A DNA stretch of 64,000 bases from Nitrososphaerota archaeon. Its GTDB lineage: Archaea; Thermoproteota; Nitrososphaeria; Conexivisphaerales; UBA164. Of this stretch, positions 49,239 through 57,877 are shown one piece after another. Position 1 is the stretch's first letter; each line of letters opens with the position of its first letter. The notes under the pieces are model-generated. The model made no database searches and was not told where the DNA came from. It saw only the letters and a list, made by a program, of their open reading frames with translations. A program made the position numbers and the translations under genes. The DNA lies in contig JAMCTX010000002.1 in the NCBI GenBank assembly GCA_023381255.1, positions 1 to 64,000 of the forward strand. The letters are read 5' to 3'.

Positions 49239-50336
49239 TTAAATGTGAACCGGGGAATTTAAAATGCAGGCCGGGTCAGACCCAAGCGGGTCTCCAAAGT
49301 ACGCGAATGACCTTGCTCTGCTGCCACCGCATTCCCACCTATATTTGCATGTGCCGCAGTTGCCATTGAATGACCTGTTTCTGATGCTTTTCAGTAGCGA
49401 AGATTCTCTGTACACCTTAACCAGATCGTCATTTCTTACATTTCCAATCGGCAAGGGCAAAAATCCACCAGGATAAATTGTCCCCTTGTGGTCAATAAAA
49501 ATTATCCCGTCGCCGTCAAGCGTCCCCCTCTGGCCCAGCGTTGATTGTGATATGGGTTCTCCCATTTGTTTTACCAGTTCCTCATTCAGCTTTCTATATA
49601 TGGGCGACGTGCACTTCTTTCCCTCGCTTCTTTCCTTCAGCACTCTTCTTATGAACGGACATTCAACGGTCCTGATCTGTACATTATACTGCGATGCGTC
49701 GTAAAGGAAGTTGCAAACTGCCTCGTATTCTTCGGGCGTAAGGTCAAGAAGTTCCGAACCCCTTCCTGTCTGTATAAGGAAAAAAACTTCCCAAATCTTT
49801 ATTCCGAGGTCATAAATTACCTTAAAAATCATGGGCAGCTCCATATAATTGATTTTCATGACTGCAGTGTTTACCTGAACCGTAATACCAGATTTAATTC
49901 CGTCATTTATCGCTTTGATTGTTTCCTGGTACACTCCGCTTATGCCCCTTATTTTTTCGTGTGTCGAGGATAGGCCGTCCAGGCTGATTGACATAAATTT
50001 TGCCCCAGCGTTTTTCATTATTGTCAGCGAATCCTGATTTAGCTTTTGGGATACAGCGGGCGATATCGCGACCGGCAACCCTGCCGACGACGCGCTTTTT
50101 ATTAATTCATATATGTCGTCCCTTATCAACGGGTTGCCGCCAGTCATAATTAAAACCGGGGGCCTGGCAAGTTGGGCAAGCTGGCCAAACAAGTTTTTTG
50201 CCTCTTCAGTTGTAAGCTCTTCAGGGGACCTTGACTCGATTGCAGAGGCCCTGCAGTGAATGCACTTCAATTCGCAGGCCTTGGTGGTTTCCCAGAAAAC
50301 TATAAGCGGTCCGTTATCGTATGAAAGTTTTAACAT
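49239..50336 (-). CDS. Radical SAM/SPASM protein, AhbC/AhbD/NirJ-like
   Basis: 365 residues. Radical SAM cluster CELKCIHC (near 18-25), TGGNPLIRDD, a barrel ending in RRVL, and a C-terminal SPASM-type Cys set (GNCGTCKYRWECGG and PAC). The arrangement resembles enzymes that modify tetrapyrrole side chains in alternative heme or heme d1 synthesis, and peptide maturases. Heme-related function fits hemY nearby, but this is not decisive. Confidence 0.7.
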   Translation of the reverse strand: MLKLSYDNGPLIVFWETTKACELKCIHCRASAIESRSPEELTTEEAKNLFGQLAQLARPPVLIMTGGNPLIRDDIYELIKSASSAGLPVAISPAVSQKLNQDSLTIMKNAGAKFMSISLDGLSSTHEKIRGISGVYQETIKAINDGIKSGITVQVNTAVMKINYMELPMIFKVIYDLGIKIWEVFFLIQTGRGSELLDLTPEEYEAVCNFLYDASQYNVQIRTVECPFIRRVLKERSEGKKCTSPIYRKLNEELVKQMGEPISQSTLGQRGTLDGDGIIFIDHKGTIYPGGFLPLPIGNVRNDDLVKVYRESSLLKSIRNRSFNGNCGTCKYRWECGGSRARSFAYFGDPLGSDPACILNSPVHI

Positions 50337-50451
50337 ACGCTGTAAGCATAATTTAATTTTAAATATATTGTTTGCTGAGTTTTTTAGGCGGCATAATTCT
50401 CATGCCTTTTCGCTATAAGCAAATTGTATGTGAGGAAGCCTTTTCCAGCAT

Positions 50452-51285
50452 TCAGTAGATCCTCAACAGCATATAGATGCCTACCAAAATTATGATGGCG
50501 CCGTATACTAATCGTAATGTATTGCGCGGCGCCTTTACCGCAAGGCTTGTTCCCGCGTATCCCCCCACAACGCCCCCCACAACATAAAGAATGGCTATCG
50601 CAATCAGGGATTCGCCAAAAGCGGCATATTCAAGCCCGCTGGCTACGCCAAATGTGCCCACGCTCAGCAGGCTTGTTCCTATGGCCCTGGTAATGCAGAG
50701 CCCAGAAGAAAACATCAGACTTGGAACTATGAGGAACCCGCCTCCAATCCCGAAGTATCCGCTCAGCAATCCAACCAAAAACCCAAGACCGCCGACCTTC
50801 ATGGACGTATTCTTTGTTAATTTTGGGCACTTCTTTAACGAATCATTTAGCCTGTCAGATTCAGCAACCGTGCCGGCTGAAGCTGACTCCTTCCTTATTG
50901 TCATGTAGGCCCCCAAAACTATCATTGCAATTGCAAAATATGTCAATAAATCACTGCCAGGGGTGATCCTGCCCATATATGCGCCTATAAGAGACCCTAT
51001 TAAGCCAAGCACAGCAAACACTGATCCTACCCGGAGTGCCACGTTCTTCTTTCTCAAGTGCATGTAAGAGTTTATATACGCATTGATTCCAACCGCCAGT
51101 GCTGTGGTGCCGATGGCTATGTGAGCGGCATTGGGCAGCGTATCGAGGCCGACAAAATACAGAAACAGCGGCACAGCAAGTATCGAACCCCCTCCGCCTA
51201 TCAAGCCAAGCGAAAATCCCACAAGTATGCCTGATATCACCGCCAGCAAAAACTGGATAGTCGTTATCATTTCTAAATATATCAT
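50452..51285 (-). CDS. TSUP (TauE/SafE) family anion exporter
   Basis: 277 residues, eight transmembrane helices in two repeats, each with the glycine-rich signature: GFSLGLIGGGGSILAVPLF and GLLSGYFGIGGGFLIVPSL. Members move sulfite, sulfoacetate or related anions. A Cys- and Lys-rich loop in the middle (SLKKCPKLTKN) is cytoplasmic. Substrate unknown. Confidence 0.85.
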   Translation of the reverse strand: MIYLEMITTIQFLLAVISGILVGFSLGLIGGGGSILAVPLFLYFVGLDTLPNAAHIAIGTTALAVGINAYINSYMHLRKKNVALRVGSVFAVLGLIGSLIGAYMGRITPGSDLLTYFAIAMIVLGAYMTIRKESASAGTVAESDRLNDSLKKCPKLTKNTSMKVGGLGFLVGLLSGYFGIGGGFLIVPSLMFSSGLCITRAIGTSLLSVGTFGVASGLEYAAFGESLIAIAILYVVGGVVGGYAGTSLAVKAPRNTLRLVYGAIIILVGIYMLLRIY

Positions 51286-51397
51286 TGATACATTTTATAA
51301 ATATTGCTAAAAAATCAATTATAAGAATTTGTATCTTAAATTAGAAGATGCGCGGTTTAGTTAAACTTATATTAATTGATATTTAAAACAATGCAGC

Positions 51398-51473
51398 GCG
51401 GTTGTCGTCTAGCCTGGTCTAGGACGTCAGCCCTCCAAGCTGAAGATCGCGGGTCCAAATCCCGCCGACCGCA
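51398..51473 (+). tRNA. tRNA-Gly (anticodon TCC) with C33 and C55
   Basis: Cloverleaf: acceptor GCGGTTG/CGACCGC (one G-U pair) with discriminator A, anticodon stem TCAGC/GCTGA, loop CCTCCAA (anticodon TCC), T arm GCGGG-TCCAAAT-CCCGC. Two almost invariant residues are changed: position 33 is C, not T, and position 55 is C, not T. All stems pair. It is otherwise very similar to tRNA-Gly(CCC) at 24067. May be a functional variant, an edited tRNA or a decaying copy. Confidence 0.8.
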
Positions 51474-51515
51474 TGCGCGAACTAAAAATTTCTCAGAAAC
51501 GATTATCAACGCTAA

Positions 51516-52073
51516 ATGGAGCTGATTTTCATGGTTGAAGATAGGGTACTGGGACCCACGCTCCTTAAAAACCCAGTCAGAAAGCTCGTAGAACCAAGGA
51601 ACAGGGTATTGAAAAGGATAAAAAAATACATAGGTGATGGCATGTCGGTGCTTGACGCCGGCTCTGGCCCGGGCTACTATACGGAAGAGCTGCTGAAGGC
51701 GGTTGGGATGAGCGGCACTGTAGCCGCCGTTGACCCAAATCCAAAATCAATAAGCGAACTCAAAAAGTTAAATTACGGCAATCTCACGGCTGTCGTGGGG
51801 TCAGCCACCGACCTGAAATTTGAAGACAACTCCTTTGATTTTGTATTTTCAAACCTGCTTTTGTGTTGCGTATACAATTATAAAAAAGCTTTAGAAGAAA
51901 TGATAAGGGTGTTGAAACCCAATGCCACGTCATACATAAGCGTTTCACGCTCATTCATAAACGTCAAACCGGGCATAAATGCTGATGAATGGAAAGAAAT
52001 ACTGTCAAAATTCAAAGTGCTTGAAACTGGGGAAGGCATTACTGACAGGTGGGCTGTCGTTCAAAAAATTTGA
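51516..52073 (+). CDS. Class I SAM-dependent methyltransferase
   Basis: 185 residues. Motif I VLDAGSGPGYYTEELLKAVG, motif II region VAAVDPNP, then FVFSNLLLCCVYNYKKALEEMIRVLKPN. Substrate unknown; UbiE/Coq5-like small-molecule or lipid methylation is plausible. An ATG five codons in (MVEDRV) is an alternative start. Ends 13 bases into the convergent HTH gene. Confidence 0.85.
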   Translation: MELIFMVEDRVLGPTLLKNPVRKLVEPRNRVLKRIKKYIGDGMSVLDAGSGPGYYTEELLKAVGMSGTVAAVDPNPKSISELKKLNYGNLTAVVGSATDLKFEDNSFDFVFSNLLLCCVYNYKKALEEMIRVLKPNATSYISVSRSFINVKPGINADEWKEILSKFKVLETGEGITDRWAVVQKI

Positions 52074-52582
52074 TTGCCATATTTGGAGCTCTTTTCAAGG
52101 TCATACTTTATCTGCCGCATTTTTTCAAGAGTTGATTTATCAAGCATGACCCTGCAGAACGAATCGAGGGTATTGTATATTGAATAATCAACTATGTTTT
52201 TAACAGATGCCGGCACCTCGTTTGGCGACATGATGTTAGCTATTATTGCCTGCTGAATTTCAACATATAATTTGAGCGCCTCCTTGAGCGTTTGGTCCTT
52301 GGGTTCAAAGCTCATTGGCTTGGCCGGTTGATATGAAAGCGCAGCAGCCCTGTAAAATTTTTTCTGCATGTTTTTCACGTTTTCGGATTTCACCAATTCT
52401 ATTATTCCAGATTCTGATAATTTTACAATCCTTCTCCACAGCTTCACCGTGGGGAGTTTCAGCTTTCTCGACAGGTCAGTTACCGAATACTCATTAAACA
52501 CAAGTTCCTTTAAAATGCTCTGATTTATAGGGTCAAGCAACAACTTGTGACGCTTGTCGTCCAGCATCATGATTTTTTTCAT
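52061..52582 (-). CDS. Winged-HTH (ArsR-like) transcription regulator
   Basis: 173 residues. N-terminal winged helix (LLDPINQSILKELVFNEYS, VTDLSRKLKLPTVKLWRRIVKL, wing ESGIIELV), then a helical region (about 95-165). Its promoter has TTTAAATA about 25 bases before the ATG and, just upstream, the palindrome at 52620-52645 that also occurs before the cation exchanger gene. This suggests autoregulation and control of the exchanger. Confidence 0.75.
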   Translation of the reverse strand: MKKIMMLDDKRHKLLLDPINQSILKELVFNEYSVTDLSRKLKLPTVKLWRRIVKLSESGIIELVKSENVKNMQKKFYRAAALSYQPAKPMSFEPKDQTLKEALKLYVEIQQAIIANIMSPNEVPASVKNIVDYSIYNTLDSFCRVMLDKSTLEKMRQIKYDLEKSSKYGNQIF

Positions 52583-52619
52583 AATCTGTTTTTGCCAGCG
52601 CGCTATTTAAAGATAAATA

Positions 52620-52645
52620 TTTCCTAAAAGTGTTCTTTTGGGAAA
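52620..52645. promoter_or_regulatory. 26-base operator palindrome before the HTH regulator gene
   Basis: Left arm TTTCCTAAAAG (52620-52630), centre TGTT, right arm CTTTTGGGAAA (52635-52645), one mismatch. It has the same left arm, spacing and length as 23017-23042. It lies 38 bases before the regulator ATG, next to its TATA region, fitting autoregulation. Confidence 0.65.
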
Positions 52646-52695
52646 TAGTTTAATGAAAGCAAACCGAACTTTTGCTGTATTTTCCTAAAACTTCG

Positions 52696-52720
52696 CATTT
52701 TTTACAATTATAGGAAAAAA
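52696..52720. repeat. 25-base direct repeat, copy 1
   Basis: Starts CATTTTTTACAATTA and ends AGGAAAAAA; it matches 54442-54466 with two transitions. The copies flank the gene for a secreted protein, about 1.75 kb apart. Could be regulatory sites related to the TTTCCTA operator (AGGAAA arm) or edges of an inserted unit. Confidence 0.5.
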
Positions 52721-52951
52721 CTATGCTTATAATTATCGATGATTGGTCTTAAATACCGGTTTAAGCATCTGTAGTTTGTTAGCCGCATAATAGCAATAAT
52801 CCCTTAACGAGGATCAAGACAATATTTGCTTATTGCAAAGCCATAGCTTAGCTTCTGATGGAATTTAAAAAATCCCGTACATGGAAGCGCAATTTGCGTG
52901 GGTGAAGCTGGACGTGATGCACTTTGGCAAGACATAGTTCACAGATTTTCA

Positions 52952-54277
52952 TTAATGGCGCTTTTTTGCATATCTAACCAGCAAGACCGTGGAGATGGCC
53001 GCTACAGTAACTATTATAGGCACAGAATAGGGATAAGCTATATACCATGGGCTAACTACCTTCCAATTATTTATTATGATGACATGATGAATATATTTCA
53101 CGAGTATTGTGGTGCCAGAATTTATAACTCCATCATTCCCTTCCAATTTAGCAGATGACTCCGTCGATATGGATGAAAAATTTATTACATGCACCAGGCT
53201 GGTCTCAAGAGGCACCAGCGCACTGTGAACAAAATTCCCTGCTAAAATTGTGTTCAAGATTGCCAAATCTGTGCCTGGCATTTGCGTATATACTTCAAAT
53301 TGGGTGAAAGAGCGAATACCGTTTGGAGTATCAAATGAATGCGCATACTCTGTAGCTCCGGTAGGCGGATAAAACGTTCCACCGCTTCCTGCCATTGTAG
53401 AAGGTGGATATGTAGCCCCTGCCATAAACCCGTTGTCAGCACTTGAACTTGAACTATTGGCATAATATACATTGTTTAGATAATTGTTTCCAGCAAAGAA
53501 TGAACCATATACTACAAATGCCGAGTTTGTAAAGTCTCCATAATTACTTTCATTTATCTCAAGTCCGATCGATGGATAGAAGTAATTGCCATTAACATCT
53601 ATACCAGCACCTACGTTCCCTATGCTAGTAACGCCAACTAAAGTTCCTTTAATAATATATCCATTAATAAAAGCATATATATTTCCTGAAGGTGTAATTA
53701 CTGCCAAATAATATACAGTAGTAGGCAATGTCCCTGTCCCAAGACCCAATATGTACCACCATCCAGTATACCCATCATATGTAGTATAATTTAATTGCAT
53801 AAAAGCTATCTGCCCATTCGGTGAAATTTGTATTGAAGTCCAAGCAATAGGAGAAATACCAGTTATATAAGTTGGTGAAAATGCCCATACTTGAAATGAA
53901 GGATAATATTCCCCTGTGTTAGTTATAGTAACCACCGCTTGAATCCATACTTCAATCGTTTGGCTACCGTCAGGCATAGTACCCGTAGCTTCTACAGGCA
54001 CATTGAGCAGTACTCCACCATAATTTATACTTGATGAATTTATATCACTTGGAATCCATTGAAATTGATATTGGCTATATCCCGTGGCCTCTGAGTATCC
54101 ACCTATTGCCCAATCTATTGAATTTGACGAAGATTGAATCTGCGCATTGGCAACATTTGGTGAAATATTATGGAAGACTGTCAGCCCATCCAGTGCAATG
54201 GTGGCAGTCAATGCAATTACCAATACCAGCGATAAGGCCTTCATATTTTTATTATTATATTTTTGATTATTAAGCAT
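52952..54277 (-). CDS. Secreted, C-terminally membrane-anchored beta-rich protein
   Basis: 441 residues. A signal/anchor helix (about 12-35) is followed by a Ser/Thr/Asn/Tyr-rich domain full of beta strands (WIQAVVTITNTGEYYPSFQV, GYTGWWYILGLGTGTLP) and many N-x-S/T sequons. A C-terminal transmembrane helix (about 415-435) ends in RYAKKRH. No enzyme motif recognised; possibly a surface lectin-like or protease-like protein of an acidophile. Flanked by the two 25-base repeats. Confidence 0.65.
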   Translation of the reverse strand: MLNNQKYNNKNMKALSLVLVIALTATIALDGLTVFHNISPNVANAQIQSSSNSIDWAIGGYSEATGYSQYQFQWIPSDINSSSINYGGVLLNVPVEATGTMPDGSQTIEVWIQAVVTITNTGEYYPSFQVWAFSPTYITGISPIAWTSIQISPNGQIAFMQLNYTTYDGYTGWWYILGLGTGTLPTTVYYLAVITPSGNIYAFINGYIIKGTLVGVTSIGNVGAGIDVNGNYFYPSIGLEINESNYGDFTNSAFVVYGSFFAGNNYLNNVYYANSSSSSADNGFMAGATYPPSTMAGSGGTFYPPTGATEYAHSFDTPNGIRSFTQFEVYTQMPGTDLAILNTILAGNFVHSALVPLETSLVHVINFSSISTESSAKLEGNDGVINSGTTILVKYIHHVIIINNWKVVSPWYIAYPYSVPIIVTVAAISTVLLVRYAKKRH

Positions 54278-54547
54278 AAGGTGAAATTTGTGTTTTACCT
54301 TTTAATGAATACTCCATTGTTAAAGCATTATGAATGTTTTATTAGTATACATAGAGTCAGTTTGCTGGCGCATTATTATATAAAATTCCATCTTACCTTC
54401 ATATCAGTTACATGCTATACCGCTAAGCATATATTCTCTAACATTTTTTGCAATTACAGGAAAAAATTTAGCATGTAAAAATTGTTGTTGGTTTGACAGA
54501 TTTTTTTAAAAAATGGGATGCAAAAAATATGAGATAAATTGCTTATT
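54278..54547. other. 270-base non-coding region
   Basis: AT-rich. Contains the second 25-base repeat (54442-54466). Small frames present here are not credible. Presumed promoter of the secreted-protein gene at its left end and transcript end of the AIM24-like gene at its right end. Confidence 0.45.
54442..54466. repeat. 25-base direct repeat, copy 2
   Basis: Starts CATTTTTTGCAATTA and ends AGGAAAAAA. Two differences to copy 1 at 52696-52720, same orientation. Confidence 0.5.
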
Positions 54548-55243
54548 TTATATATTAATTGATAATCCGCCGCGCTGGCCGCCTGAATTTGGCAAAAATG
54601 GTATGAGAGCCTGAGCCAATTGCAACGCAGTAAGCGAGTGCACCCATACGCTGCCCGGCCCCTCAATGTCAACGAAAAAGAGCCCCTCATGCGAAAACAG
54701 CATTGATTTTAGCCCGCCTACTCTGCTTATTCCATATTTCATGTTTGACTGAAAGGCAAGAAGGTGGGCTGCTTCAACCTGTATTTTCTGCCCGGGCTGC
54801 AGAGTTATCTGATCAAGTGCCCCGTATGCATGCAGAAACAATTTTCCTGATCCGGTGAACCTGGCAAGGAAAAGGCCTTCGCCACCAAATATGCCGGCTG
54901 AAAGTTTTGCCATCTGCGAATCATAATTTACGCTGTTTTCTGCCACCAAAAATGAGTGCGCTTCCGCCAATATGGGTTGGTCAACATCAATTTGGAAAAC
55001 CTTCCCCGGAAATATCCCAGCAAATGCTGCTTCTCCTGGGCCGCTTACCTGTGTCACAAAAAAGGTGGAACCCGTTATTTCTCTTTTCAGTGCTCCAAAT
55101 AACCCCCCCTTCATTATGGTTTGCATCGAGACCGTTTCAGATTTGGTTAGCATATGACCTGCATCGCCGTAGACGCTTTCTCCTGGGCCCAGTTTCACCT
55201 TGACATACTGCAAATCATTTCCTTGAATGTTAAATTCGACCAT
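54548..55243 (-). CDS. AIM24/TIGR00266 family protein
   Basis: 231 residues. Family blocks: GESVYGDAGHMLTKSETVSM, LKREITGSTFFVTQVSG, GEAAFAGIFPGKVFQIDV, GEGLFLARFTGSGKLFLHAYG and the end VDIEGPGSVWVHSLTALQLA, with a Gly-rich tail. A double beta-helix-like fold; role unknown in prokaryotes, and the yeast relative is linked to mitochondrial membrane organisation. Confidence 0.88.
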   Translation of the reverse strand: MVEFNIQGNDLQYVKVKLGPGESVYGDAGHMLTKSETVSMQTIMKGGLFGALKREITGSTFFVTQVSGPGEAAFAGIFPGKVFQIDVDQPILAEAHSFLVAENSVNYDSQMAKLSAGIFGGEGLFLARFTGSGKLFLHAYGALDQITLQPGQKIQVEAAHLLAFQSNMKYGISRVGGLKSMLFSHEGLFFVDIEGPGSVWVHSLTALQLAQALIPFLPNSGGQRGGLSINI

Positions 55244-55320
55244 GCAATTTAATAATCAATTTATTGTTTTATATAATTTGCGTTTTATAAAGATGGTTTA
55301 ATTAAATCAGCAGTCAGGCA

Positions 55321-55356
55321 CATAAAATATATCTAACTAGATATCGAGCTAGAATA
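55321..55356. promoter_or_regulatory. CTAGATATC-type inverted repeat
   Basis: The gap between the MptE-like and AIM24-like genes contains ACTAGATATCGAGCTAG, which shares CTAGATATC with the centre of the 34-base palindrome at 46967-47000. It could be a weaker site for the same factor. Confidence 0.3.
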
Positions 55357-55373
55357 CCACCAAGAACCTTAAA

Positions 55374-56168
55374 TTACCTACCTTTGATGATATTAATTAT
55401 GTCATCAATTTTTGCGGGTTTGAACCCGTTAATGCTGTTGCCAGACAGTGTCATGTTATAAAGCTCAATGTTGCCATGCATTATGGCAAATTTTTCCAGC
55501 AGCTGTTTGCCTATTCTGAGCTTTGCGATTTTCCTTGCCTTATCCTTTTTTGATATATTTGAAAAATTGCCGATTTCCTCCCCAAAATCCATGCCTATCA
55601 GCACGATCATTTCCGGGCCAAGTACGAGCGCGAATTGAGCACTCCTATCGCCATCAGTGAATCCCCCGAAATTGTAAAGATTTCCGCGGGGCTCGCATTG
55701 CGTGGTTCCGATTAAACTTTTTAGCTGGTGCACGTAACTGGTTAATGCATCAATGTTGTCTCCATGAGAATGCACAACAGTCACGGAGCCGTCGTTTGAC
55801 ATTTTGACCTCCTCTTCCGGATAACCGTCAAGGTCAGTGACTATGAAATCTGGATTGGTGCCGGTTATTTTCTTTAATGCGTAAGAAGCCCCATCCGCAG
55901 CTATCGTCACAAAATTTTCTAGGATGGAGTTTGCCATCAAAGATTCCAGGTCGGCTTCCAGGGAAGGGCCTGCACCCAAAACCAGAACTTTCCTGCCGCC
56001 ATACTGCTTAACGATTTTTCTCAGATCGATTGCCGGCTTCCTGTCCATAAGCCGGTTAAGGTATGACGAACTCATGTAATCCTTGCCGATATCCAACCCG
56101 AGTTTGTCGGCTATTTCAAAATAAGAACCTGCGTCCCATCCGTTAAGGTGAAAGTACTGCCCGTCCAA
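55374..56168 (-). CDS. mptE: 6-hydroxymethyl-7,8-dihydropterin pyrophosphokinase, archaeal MptE type
   Basis: 264 residues of the DUF115 family: GRKVLVLGAGPSLEADLESL, VTIAADGASYALKKI, PDFIVTDLDG, VVHSHGDN and FGGFTDGDRSAQFAL, IGMDFG. Activates 6-hydroxymethylpterin with ATP for methanopterin- or folate-type coenzymes in archaea. Overlaps the alcohol dehydrogenase gene by 26 bases. Confidence 0.88.
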   Translation of the reverse strand: MDGQYFHLNGWDAGSYFEIADKLGLDIGKDYMSSSYLNRLMDRKPAIDLRKIVKQYGGRKVLVLGAGPSLEADLESLMANSILENFVTIAADGASYALKKITGTNPDFIVTDLDGYPEEEVKMSNDGSVTVVHSHGDNIDALTSYVHQLKSLIGTTQCEPRGNLYNFGGFTDGDRSAQFALVLGPEMIVLIGMDFGEEIGNFSNISKKDKARKIAKLRIGKQLLEKFAIMHGNIELYNMTLSGNSINGFKPAKIDDIINIIKGR

Positions 56169-57153
56169 CTATCCTTCCATCCTTCATCATTTTTAAAACT
56201 TCATTGGCTTCAGCCACTTTAAACCTTGTGGTTTTAATTTTTATTTTACCCTTTGATGCCAGGTACAAAACTTCATTCATGTCGCTGCGAGGCCCAATCA
56301 TGGACCCCCTGACCTTAATCTCCTTTACAAACCTGAAATCGTGAATATCCCCGAAGACGCCCATCACAAACGTTCCCCTCTTTTTTACAAGCCTGAGGGA
56401 AGCGTCAATTGCTTTTTGCGATGGCGAAAACACTATCACAGAACCTGCACTATCATGGTATTTTTCAAGATTATCATAGTTCCTGTTTGTCATTATTACA
56501 TCGTCAGCCCCCATTTCCTTTGCCAGCTGGGCATGTTCATCACTTGTAGACACCGCGATCACGCGGGCACCAAACAGTTTGGAAGTCTGTATTGCTACAT
56601 GCCCCACTCCCCCTATACCAACCACATAGACCGTGCTTTCTGGGCCAAGGGCTGCCATCTTTGAGGCCCTGTAAGCCGTTACGCCAGGGCAGAACAGAGG
56701 CGCATCCGACTGCAAGTCTATCCCTTCCGGTATGCTGTACACGTAGTTTGCCTTTGCAAGCACGTATTCTGCATAGCCTCCGTCAACGGTTTCGCCAGTT
56801 ATCTGCGCGCTGTCACATAAATGCTCATTGCCTGTAAGGCAGTGTTCACACCTTCCGCAGCTGTTCCATAGTGGTGACAAGCCCACGGGCTGGCCAGCCT
56901 TCAGGTTATTCACCCCTTCCCCAAGCTCAGCAACTTTGCCTATTATTTCATGCCCGGGAATTATTGGCAATTTAGCGGGCACCCCGTACTGAACCCAGTC
57001 GCCCTCTATCATATGAAGATTTGAATGGCAGACGCCGGTTGATATGATCTTTACCAGGATTTCGCCGGTTGAAGGTTTGGGGGTAGGATAATCTTCGTAT
57101 TTTAGCGGATTAGATTCAATTTTTCCAACATCATGCAGGACCATCGCTTTCAT
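56143..57153 (-). CDS. Zinc-dependent alcohol dehydrogenase
   Basis: 336 residues, medium-chain family. Catalytic zinc ligands in GVCHSNLHMIEGDW (Cys, then Ser-Asn) and GHEIIGKV, structural zinc Cys set CGRCEHCLTGNEHLC, Rossmann motif VVGIGGVGHVAIQTSK with an acidic/Ser site after the second strand. Oxidises alcohols or reduces aldehydes with NAD(P). Complete zinc sites suggest an active enzyme. Confidence 0.9.
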   Translation of the reverse strand: MKAMVLHDVGKIESNPLKYEDYPTPKPSTGEILVKIISTGVCHSNLHMIEGDWVQYGVPAKLPIIPGHEIIGKVAELGEGVNNLKAGQPVGLSPLWNSCGRCEHCLTGNEHLCDSAQITGETVDGGYAEYVLAKANYVYSIPEGIDLQSDAPLFCPGVTAYRASKMAALGPESTVYVVGIGGVGHVAIQTSKLFGARVIAVSTSDEHAQLAKEMGADDVIMTNRNYDNLEKYHDSAGSVIVFSPSQKAIDASLRLVKKRGTFVMGVFGDIHDFRFVKEIKVRGSMIGPRSDMNEVLYLASKGKIKIKTTRFKVAEANEVLKMMKDGRIVGRAVLSP

Positions 57154-57306
57154 GCATATTATTTGATGCCATTAATTTAAAAAGCTATATGAAGATGTTA
57201 AACCTGTGCACAGGCGGTTTTCATACCAAAAATTTATCGCAAACCAGGCATTCACGTTGCGCACAACCTGAAATGTGCACTCGGTCATTATGTTTATTTA
57301 GATGGT

Positions 57307-57645
57307 ATGAAAATAATATATAAAATGACAAAAGCGAAAAATCCAAAGGGCCTTCTTGAAGCCTGCGCGCTTTATCTTTCATCCAAGTATCCATTTACAG
57401 GGAAAGATCTAATGGACTTCACAAGTAAAATCACCGCCGGCGCCTGGAAACCAAGTCCGGGTTCTGTCTACCCTCTGCTGGAAAGGCTTAAGATGCGGGG
57501 GTTAATTTATTCGGTCTCTTCTGAAAGATATATAATTACGGACAGCGGCAAACAGGAACTGAATAACCTGGTATTGCAGCTTAAAAATATCAAAGGCATG
57601 ATAGATGCAGTACTGGATAATATCAAAACTGACCAAACAAAATAA
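57307..57645 (+). CDS. PadR-family transcription regulator
   Basis: 112 residues. Winged helix with FTGKDLMDFTSKITAGAW, the hallmark PSPGSVYPLLERLKMRGLI and wing YIITDSGKQEL, then a dimerisation helix. Divergent from the alcohol dehydrogenase gene, which is a plausible target. An ATG seven codons in is an alternative start. Confidence 0.88.
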   Translation: MKIIYKMTKAKNPKGLLEACALYLSSKYPFTGKDLMDFTSKITAGAWKPSPGSVYPLLERLKMRGLIYSVSSERYIITDSGKQELNNLVLQLKNIKGMIDAVLDNIKTDQTK

Positions 57646-57830
57646 GGCGCAAGTTAAACGCGACTCAGACAAATGCCTTCATATCACTGATCACCATAAC
57701 TCTGAATCATCACAGTCGCTGACCGGTATATTATAACCAAACTTAATTAATTTACCTGAGTCACAACACGGAAAAATCATACCAAACAGGCCTCCTATAC
57801 ATCAACCAATTCAGTTGGTAAATTGAAACA

Positions 57831-57842
57831 TAAATATTTATT
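57831..57842 (+). promoter_or_regulatory. TATA box of the ribosomal-protein operon
   Basis: TAAATATTTATT lies 25-35 bases before a GTG at 57868 and 36-47 bases before the proposed AUA start of L3. Hence a short leader with a Shine-Dalgarno is expected, unlike the leaderless genes around it. Confidence 0.5.
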
Positions 57843-57864
57843 AACACTTAAAACAAGTGTTGGG

Positions 57865-57871
57865 AAGGTGA
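57865..57871 (+). promoter_or_regulatory. Shine-Dalgarno before the AUA start of L3
   Basis: AAGGTGA can pair with the 3' end of 16S rRNA and is six bases from the ATA at 57878. This spacing supports initiation at that non-standard codon. Confidence 0.5.
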
Positions 57872-57877
57872 AGGCTT

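Larger units (their letters stand above)
52583..52951. other. 369-base non-coding region with several TTTCCTAAAA elements
   Basis: Holds the 26-base palindrome at 52620-52645, a further half-site TTTCCTAAAA at 52681-52690, and a 25-base segment (52696-52720) repeated at 54442-54466. The remaining 52721-52951 has no credible gene or RNA that I can recognise; the small plus-strand frame starting at 52898 overlaps the secreted-protein gene and looks incidental. Confidence 0.55.
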
